IMG/VR virus record: IMGVR_UViG_3300034071_000801
Span: 1 to 64,000 of that record
DNA length: 64,000 bases
Direction: 5' to 3' (one strand)
From: a virus
Under the pieces are notes generated by a model. That model had not been told where the DNA came from and did not search any database. It saw only the letters and a program-made list of their open reading frames with translations. The translations under genes were made by a program, and so were the position numbers. Positions 59,217-64,000 of the stretch are shown piece by piece (positions within the stretch are counted from its first letter, which is position 1; the number at the start of each line of letters is the position of its first letter).

Positions 59217-60532
59217 TATATGAATGAAGCAATTTGAAGGTTCTTAGCAAACTTATCCATAGCTTGTGTAGCAGCTTTCACTAATTGTGAATGTATTTGT
59301 GCAATATCATCACTCACTGCTAATCCTTTGATGTCTGTCAATTGTTTAGTAAGATCACCAAGAGCATCTCTGTACATCTTCTCATCATCTCTAGATACCA
59401 ATGGTAAATGAGTTAGAGTTTCAATACTGAATGTAAGAGATGCAGATAAATCTCTGAACTTAATTGTAGCCTCAAACTTCTTAATAGCTTCAGCTATCAA
59501 TGATGGTTTCTTAGAGAACTCAGCAATAAAGCTTAATGATTCTGGTCCACATTGGTCATACACTTGATATGCTGTTACAGCTACACGTGGACTAATTGTA
59601 ATACCATTCTTTGCATACTCTTGTAACAAATAAGGAATCACTGGATCCACATTGTCTACACCAAACTTACTTTCTAGTAATTTGTTGTAGCTGATCTCTG
59701 TGTAATTATCCCAGATAACATTCAATTCAAGAGGAAATCTTTCCATCAATGCTTTCAATGACATATTCTTTGAGAATTCATCACGAGTTCTATTAGTACA
59801 ACAGATGATGAATTTAGTCTCAATAGGAAATATCTGTGTACCATTTCTAAATGTACCACTTGATAATATATCCTTTAATTGCTCTAAGATGAAATCAGGA
59901 GCATCAAACATCTCTTCGAATATAACAAAAGGATGATTCATAAATGAATTCTCTACAAGATATTCTATTTTACCTGTCTTCTCAAACATAGGTATATCAA
60001 GACCACCAAACAATCTATCTGTTGTCATACCTGTACCCATTGTAATAACATAAGGTTCAATACCTTTTGATTTTAGAAAATCAAGTGTCATTTCTGATTT
60101 ACCATGTCCTCCTGGACCATATAAAACTACATTTTTACCTGTTTGAAACCCTACATTAAGGACATTTACTGTTTTGTCCATAAATACGAACTTCTCTGCT
60201 ACTGGATTTGCTTTTGCTGATTTCTTTACTTGTGTTGCCATTGTTTTTTCTTTTGTTATTAAGGAATTGTTTAATTTAATTTGTTCTAATACTTCTTCTA
60301 TGTTTACTTCTTCTATTTCTTTGATGATACAATTGTTTGATCGGAACACCCAACCATTTATTTCAAATGTATCATCTCTCTCAATGTATTTAATGAATTT
60401 ATCAGGAACCTCTTGTTCCATATAATCATTCATATCACCACCTTCAGCCCATTCATCTGGTATATCATATTCATCATTCCAAAGACCATCATCTTTAAAC
60501 TCTTGTTCACTTTTAAATCTATATTTACTCAT
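59216..60532 (-). CDS. MoxR-type AAA+ ATPase with N-terminal extension
   Basis: 438 residues from ATG 60532 (SKYRFKSEQEFKDDG); the Met at 60556 lies in the terminator. The AAA+ core begins near residue 98: Walker A GPGGHGKSEMT, Walker B FVIFEEMFDAP, sensor 1 FIICCTNRTRDEF. A second start at 60241 (ATQVKKS) is likely, because the motif TCCTTAATAA stands 14 bases before it as at other starts here; then the first 97 codons would be a separate small acidic protein read in the same frame. Either way the product pairs with the VWA protein. Confidence 0.75.
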   Translation of the reverse strand: MSKYRFKSEQEFKDDGLWNDEYDIPDEWAEGGDMNDYMEQEVPDKFIKYIERDDTFEINGWVFRSNNCIIKEIEEVNIEEVLEQIKLNNSLITKEKTMATQVKKSAKANPVAEKFVFMDKTVNVLNVGFQTGKNVVLYGPGGHGKSEMTLDFLKSKGIEPYVITMGTGMTTDRLFGGLDIPMFEKTGKIEYLVENSFMNHPFVIFEEMFDAPDFILEQLKDILSSGTFRNGTQIFPIETKFIICCTNRTRDEFSKNMSLKALMERFPLELNVIWDNYTEISYNKLLESKFGVDNVDPVIPYLLQEYAKNGITISPRVAVTAYQVYDQCGPESLSFIAEFSKKPSLIAEAIKKFEATIKFRDLSASLTFSIETLTHLPLVSRDDEKMYRDALGDLTKQLTDIKGLAVSDDIAQIHSQLVKAATQAMDKFAKNLQIASFI

Positions 60533-60540
60533 AGCTTTGA

Positions 60541-60568
60541 TATAAAAGAGAGCCATTACAGCTCTCTT
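60541..60568 (-). terminator. Terminator before the MoxR-like gene
   Basis: On the minus strand AGAGAGC pairs with GCTCTCT, followed by TTTATA. It ends the upstream operon and excludes the Met at 60556 as a start. Confidence 0.75.
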
Positions 60569-60573
60569 GTTAG

Positions 60574-60852
60574 TTATTCATTAATGATGTCAATTGGATA
60601 ATCTTCATCATCATTTTCTTCTTCAGATCCACTAATGATATCAAACATATCACCTATGTCTCTCAACTTTTCACCTAAATGTTTAGCAAGATTCTTGAGA
60701 GCTTCTGTAGTTAGACTATCTAACCATTCTTGTTGCTTCTCTTGTGTACAATCTTCAAACACTGTAGGTTGTCTTCTCTTATCACCTGGAAGTGTATCAA
60801 ATATATACACACCAGATAGATTTCTTCTTGTTGGACTAGTCATCATCACCAT
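60574..60852 (-). CDS. Hypothetical acidic protein
   Basis: 92 residues (PTRRNLSGVYIFDTLPGDKRR; acidic tail SEENDDEDYP). Starts inside the upstream gene. Unknown; operon with the gene at 60836. Confidence 0.5.
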   Translation of the reverse strand: MVMMTSPTRRNLSGVYIFDTLPGDKRRQPTVFEDCTQEKQQEWLDSLTTEALKNLAKHLGEKLRDIGDMFDIISGSEEENDDEDYPIDIINE

Positions 60853-61327
60853 CTCCTTCTTCTTCTTGCTGTTTTCTAGCTAAGTCTTTAAGGAAATTAC
60901 CAAGTTCTGGTGGTAATGAATCACCATCAATTGGATCACCTGCACTACGACCTTCTGTAAGTTGATCAAGCATCTCTTTGATGTGAGGTGGAAGATCATC
61001 ACCATCTAATTTAATAGATTTAACTGAATCTTTCATACGCTCAAATTTATCTTTTAAACTATCTGCAAATCCATCTAGTTTATCTTGTAAATAGAATGAT
61101 GACATCACAACTAATTGAGAATAGCTAAATTCATTAGCACATGTCTCTACCAATAAACTTGGTGACATATCATCTTTTACTTCTTTGTTCTCATCAAAGA
61201 CGAACTCTTTTAATGTACTTGCAATTTGATCTTGTAGATCAGTCATGTAAGCATCTGTTACACCAATTGCATTGTTAAGCTTTTTTTGACCATGGTCAAA
61301 GGTGAAAATACTTGTTTGTGTACTCAT
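60836..61327 (-). CDS. Hypothetical acidic helical protein
   Basis: 163 residues: TFDHGQKKLNNAIGVTDAYM, LVVMSSFYLQDKLDGFAD, acidic tail (EEEGDGDDD). It looks like a phage protein with a short beta start and a helical body. The TCCTTAATAA motif stands one base before its ATG. Confidence 0.5.
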   Translation of the reverse strand: MSTQTSIFTFDHGQKKLNNAIGVTDAYMTDLQDQIASTLKEFVFDENKEVKDDMSPSLLVETCANEFSYSQLVVMSSFYLQDKLDGFADSLKDKFERMKDSVKSIKLDGDDLPPHIKEMLDQLTEGRSAGDPIDGDSLPPELGNFLKDLARKQQEEEGDGDDD

Positions 61328-61347
61328 GTTATTAAGGATTTAATTGA

Positions 61348-61503
61348 TTACTGGTTTATTGTTTGTCTAATGTCTATTGTTCTTTCTCTTATAATTCCAT
61401 TTCTGAAATTATATATCACTTCTACGATTAATCTCTTAGCTTTAATTGCTTTAAATCTATCTGTTGATGCTACTAATGTACCTTTGTTCACTCTAGGTCT
61501 CAT
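61348..61503 (-). CDS. Small basic hypothetical protein
   Basis: 51 residues (RPRVNKGTLVASTDRFKAIK; VEVIYNFRNGIIRERTIDI). Overlaps the upstream stop by four bases (ATGA). Beta-rich, possibly nucleic-acid-binding. Confidence 0.5.
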   Translation of the reverse strand: MRPRVNKGTLVASTDRFKAIKAKRLIVEVIYNFRNGIIRERTIDIRQTINQ

Positions 61504-61736
61504 AAAACAAGTTTTAATATTGATGTTATTAGATTAAATGCTACTAATGAATAGAAACATATCTTAAGAACTCTATTCTCTTTCTTATAGAGAGTGATTA
61601 ATCTATCAGCTATGCGTAGCCTTTCATCTTTAAGCTTAATCAGCTCATCAGCTGTTTGTAATGCTTGTTGTTGCATATCTATCAATTCATTCATTGATTG
61701 TAATGCATCTTCTAAATTTCTTTCTTTAATTGCCAT
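61500..61736 (-). CDS. Coiled-coil protein with C-terminal membrane helix
   Basis: 78 residues: NLEDALQSMNELIDMQQQALQ is a coiled coil and VLKICFYSLVAFNLITSIL a membrane anchor at the end. Function unknown. Confidence 0.5.
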   Translation of the reverse strand: MAIKERNLEDALQSMNELIDMQQQALQTADELIKLKDERLRIADRLITLYKKENRVLKICFYSLVAFNLITSILKLVL

Positions 61737-61755
61737 TGTTATTTGATTTAATTGA

Positions 61756-61917
61756 TTATTTATTTGAGATCATCATACCAATAAGAATTGGTAATGTAAA
61801 AGGACTTAATAAAAATATTACCCATTCTTTTGATGTAATTGTATCAACTGATTCATTTGCTTGAATCATCATACCTAGCATAACTAGGTATGATATAATA
61901 ATATATGTTGTCATCAT
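61756..61917 (-). CDS. Small two-helix membrane protein
   Basis: 53 residues: TTYIIISYLVMLGMMIQ and WVIFLLSPFTLPILIGMMI are hydrophobic helices. ATGA overlap with the upstream stop. Confidence 0.5.
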   Translation of the reverse strand: MMTTYIIISYLVMLGMMIQANESVDTITSKEWVIFLLSPFTLPILIGMMISNK

Positions 61918-62105
61918 AATCCAATAAGATTATCAAAACAACTCTCTAACAAGAATGTTAGTTGTTGTCTTTCATGAAACAATATGTCTTGTTGCTCTTC
62001 AATCACATGTATGTTTGTATCATCATGTGCATCTCTTAGACTATCTAATGCATGTATTTCATTCTTGATAGTCTGTAACCTTTGTTCAATGATTTCTGTT
62101 CTCAT
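61914..62105 (-). CDS. Hypothetical helical protein
   Basis: 63 residues, coiled-coil-like (IIEQRLQTIKNEIHALDSL; HVIEEQQDILFHERQQLTFL). Unknown. Confidence 0.45.
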   Translation of the reverse strand: MRTEIIEQRLQTIKNEIHALDSLRDAHDDTNIHVIEEQQDILFHERQQLTFLLESCFDNLIGL

Positions 62106-62107
62106 AT

Positions 62108-62314
62108 TTAATAGTTGTTAAGTTTTTCTTCAAGATCACATCCTACAATAACACTTGGTATCCAACCAAATATCATCATACATATTAATGTTCCAACATT
62201 TGTGTAACATTCTTTTAATGACATATCAGATAATAAATATCCAATAAGACTCATAAGAGTCCATGTAGCAATAAGCGTAGCTATTATAGCTAACATAATT
62301 TTTGTTGATTTCAT
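62108..62314 (-). CDS. Small membrane protein
   Basis: 68 residues with two hydrophobic segments (IMLAIIATLIATWTLMSLIGYLL; GTLICMMIFGWIPSVIVG). The TCCTTAATAA motif is eight bases before its ATG. Confidence 0.5.
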   Translation of the reverse strand: MKSTKIMLAIIATLIATWTLMSLIGYLLSDMSLKECYTNVGTLICMMIFGWIPSVIVGCDLEEKLNNY

Positions 62315-62440
62315 TTTATTTGTTATTAAGGAGTTTGTATTGTAAAATCATTTGTAGTTATTCATAGCGAAAATGACCCCTCATTTGTTGTTTGAAGGTA
62401 TATATGTACTACATCCTACTGTTCTAGGACTGTAAATGAT

Positions 62441-62653
62441 TTAGAATTTCCAATGTTCTTCAAAATCTGGTGTATAACCAGTCTTATCTACTAATGGTCT
62501 AGACTTATCTATTAACCATCTCACTTTATATCTACCAAGCTTATCTTGTTTGATTGTCTGTAAACATCTATCACCAAGAACAGCTTTAAAGCCTTCAGCA
62601 CTCTTTAGACTGTTGAAGACTCGTGTAGCATATCTTTGTTCTTTATTCTTCAT
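62441..62653 (-). CDS. Small basic hypothetical protein
   Basis: 70 residues (KNKEQRYATRVFNSLKSAEG; GRYKVRWLIDKSRPLVDK). Overlaps the upstream gene by eleven bases. The 126 bases after it hold no gene. Confidence 0.5.
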   Translation of the reverse strand: MKNKEQRYATRVFNSLKSAEGFKAVLGDRCLQTIKQDKLGRYKVRWLIDKSRPLVDKTGYTPDFEEHWKF

Positions 62654-63110
62654 AATATAATGGTGACATATCTAGTTTAAATATTCTTCTCTGCCATATT
62701 ATTCTAAATGCTTCTATTTCATCAGATGTAAACCACATACTGTCTGTATGTAATACATTTTTACCAATCCACCAAGAGAAATGATAATGCTTGTTATACA
62801 TATCACTAATTTCTTCGTGTTTATACATAGCAAGTTCACTATGATAATCTTCTAATGGATCATAATAGAACTCATCATCATTATCACTATCATCATAATA
62901 ATCATCATCGTAATCATTATATTCAACTATTATTGGACTATATTGATCAAAGACTTCTTCTTCTAATATATAATAATGATCTATACCATCATAGTTTATA
63001 AGATCATCTAAATATCTATCTGCATCTTCTCTATGAAGAAACATCTTTCTATTGTGTGGAGCATAATAGTCATCATTATAATGCTTCCAATGTGCTGTAA
63101 ATATATTCAT
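62643..63110 (-). CDS. Hypothetical Tyr/Asp-rich acidic protein
   Basis: 155 residues from ATG 63110 (NIFTAHWKHYNDDYY). The longer frame to 63146 reads through the TCCTTAATAA motif and is rejected. DDYYDDSDNDDEFYYDP is strikingly acidic; RRDEAIRIIWQ-like helix at the end. Unknown. Confidence 0.5.
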   Translation of the reverse strand: MNIFTAHWKHYNDDYYAPHNRKMFLHREDADRYLDDLINYDGIDHYYILEEEVFDQYSPIIVEYNDYDDDYYDDSDNDDEFYYDPLEDYHSELAMYKHEEISDMYNKHYHFSWWIGKNVLHTDSMWFTSDEIEAFRIIWQRRIFKLDMSPLYYEE

Positions 63111-63210
63111 ATTATTAAGGAGTTTTAAAATTATATAAACAATCAATTATAGCAAACTTCCTATTGCTCTTCTATTATTGTACCACAGTATTGGTAATTG
63201 ATTGTTATTT

Positions 63211-63235
63211 AAAAAGGCCCGTAGAAGAGCCTATA
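63211..63235 (-). terminator. Terminator after the 43-residue gene
   Basis: On the minus strand AGGCTC pairs with GGGCCT around TTCTAC, followed by TTTTTAAAT. Confidence 0.65.
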
Positions 63236-63239
63236 ATTA

Positions 63240-63371
63240 TTATTCTATATAAGAAGAAAGTTTATCTCTAAGTAATAACATATCTTCTGATTCATTACCT
63301 GATTCAAACATATATACTCTTATTGTATATAATAACTCTTGTATCTCTTCCTTGGTTAGTTCTACTACCAT
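63240..63371 (-). CDS. Small hypothetical protein
   Basis: 43 residues (VVELTKEEIQELLYTIRVYM; SEDMLLLRDKLSSYIE), helical and acidic. Lies between two terminators, so it is its own unit. Confidence 0.5.
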   Translation of the reverse strand: MVVELTKEEIQELLYTIRVYMFESGNESEDMLLLRDKLSSYIE

Positions 63372-63471
63372 AATGCTATATTTATTGGTTATGTTCGTTG
63401 ATTATTATGTTTATTATTTATGCTCTATTATTGTGTCTATGTCTCCACTGCTATGTTTTTATTGTCACATA

Positions 63472-63618
63472 AAACTTTTTACGAGGGAGAAATAAACTTT
63501 TTACTCCTATATATATAGGTGTAGTCTATTTCTTTAGGTTTCCCACCCAAATGTTCTATGAACCCACCCTTATATATATAATGTATAAACTTTTTACTAC
63601 GGAGAAATAAACTTTTAA
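63472..63618. repeat. Four AAACTTTTTA repeats in two pairs
   Basis: AAACTTTTTAC occurs at 63472-63482, 63494-63504 and 63587-63597, and AAACTTTTAA at 63609. In each pair the copies are exactly 22 bases apart, and GGGAGAAAT or GGAGAAAT lies between them. The stretch 63372-63662 is otherwise without a gene. Likely operator or promoter sites for a regulator; a CCTATATATATAGG palindrome lies between the pairs. Confidence 0.6.
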
Positions 63619-63623
63619 TATAA

Positions 63624-63656
63624 TAACAAGCCCAAATTAATGGGCTTGCTATTGCA
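63624..63656 (-). terminator. Rho-independent terminator
   Basis: On the minus strand AAGCCCA pairs with TGGGCTT around a TTAATT loop, followed by GTTATTATATT. It ends the gene that enters from the right edge. Confidence 0.8.
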
Positions 63657-63662
63657 TTGCTA

Positions 63663-63998
63663 TTAAACAGCAATGAGGTCTTCGAAATTGATTGCTCTTT
63701 TAGCAACTTCTTTCTTAAGCATATCGTCTGTGATATTAGTTCTTGTGCTTGACATGTCTGTTGCACCTGTGAAACCAATAGAATAAAGAACCAATTGTTT
63801 TTCCTCTCCTGTTTCTTCGTCTATTACCATGTAAGGCTGACCAAAGTTTGCGTCATTCTCGTCTGTAATAGTTTGAGGAAGTTCAAGGATTGGTAATGTA
63901 GCAACATTCTCCAATCTTTCTTTCAACTCGCTTGCTGAAGATGATTCACGCAACCAATCTCCTACAGGTTTAGAACAATTAACGTATTCATAATCTCC
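63663..63998 (-). CDS. Hypothetical protein, 5' end beyond the window
   Basis: At least 111 residues; the frame is open to the right edge (DYEYVNCSKPVGDWLR). A suggested TTG start at 63953 is only the first possible one. LPILELPQTITDEND and FTGATDMSSTRTNITDDMLKK end the protein. Not recognised. It is the last gene of the next operon, closed by a strong terminator. Confidence 0.6.
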   Translation of the reverse strand, partial: GDYEYVNCSKPVGDWLRESSSASELKERLENVATLPILELPQTITDENDANFGQPYMVIDEETGEEKQLVLYSIGFTGATDMSSTRTNITDDMLKKEVAKRAINFEDLIAV

Positions 63999-64000
63999 TG

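Noticed and set aside
63479-63778. Leftward frame of 99 residues at the right end
   Set aside because: It crosses the terminator, the AAACTTTTTA repeats and the true C-terminus of the gene at 63663; composition is unlike a protein.

Overview
The window is 64 kb of a low-GC, gene-dense tailed-phage genome (or a prophage of that kind) whose host is most likely a member of the Bacteroidota. The evidence is compact genes joined by ATGA or TAATG overlaps, A-rich leaders with no clear Shine-Dalgarno sequence, several promoters of the Bacteroidota type (TTG, 19-20 bases, TAnnTTTG), and a tmRNA whose tag begins like the Bacteroidota GEN-type tag. Both edges cut a gene. No major capsid, terminase, portal or RNA polymerase gene was recognised here, so the exact phage family is left open.

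Layout. 1-24522 reads rightward. It begins with two giant multidomain proteins that look like polyvalent proteins entering the cell with the DNA (NADAR and SF1 helicase; RecB-like nuclease). Repetitive fibre proteins, a collagen-like fibre and a LamG-like protein follow. Among them lie a sulfation/glycosylation cassette (sulfotransferase, GT9, APS kinase, nucleotidyltransferase, DUF2061), a lysis cassette (holin-like proteins, DUF5675 candidate endolysin, overlapping spanins), a GT-A glycosyltransferase and a run of six very basic small proteins. A strong terminator at 24521-24551 separates this arm from the leftward arm.

24608-63998 reads leftward. It carries nucleotide and stress functions (GroES-like, thioredoxin, MazG, HAD phosphatase, RecA), a PD-(D/E)XK nuclease, rIIB- and rIIA-like genes, a UDG-like protein, primase, SSB-like protein, Sak4-like ATPase, SF2 helicase, ParB-like protein, DnaB helicase and family-B DNA polymerase. 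Many small hypothetical genes and a MoxR/VWA pair follow. The rIIA-like gene is split by a group I intron that encodes a LAGLIDADG endonuclease.

The most striking part is a 1.9-kb RNA island (55892-57811). A Bacteroidota-type promoter at 57781-57811 leads into about 590 bases packed with perfect stem-loops and no gene (a possible large ornate RNA of the GOLLD/ROOL kind). Next come an ssrA (tmRNA) gene interrupted inside its T-loop by a second group I intron, a tRNA-like gene with an odd anticodon arm, another structured stretch and a terminator. The tmRNA intron carries a LAGLIDADG endonuclease gene on the opposite strand. Exon junctions, P1 pairing, acceptor stem with G3-U70, T-arm, P2 helix and the tag frame ending in LAA can all be read from the sequence.
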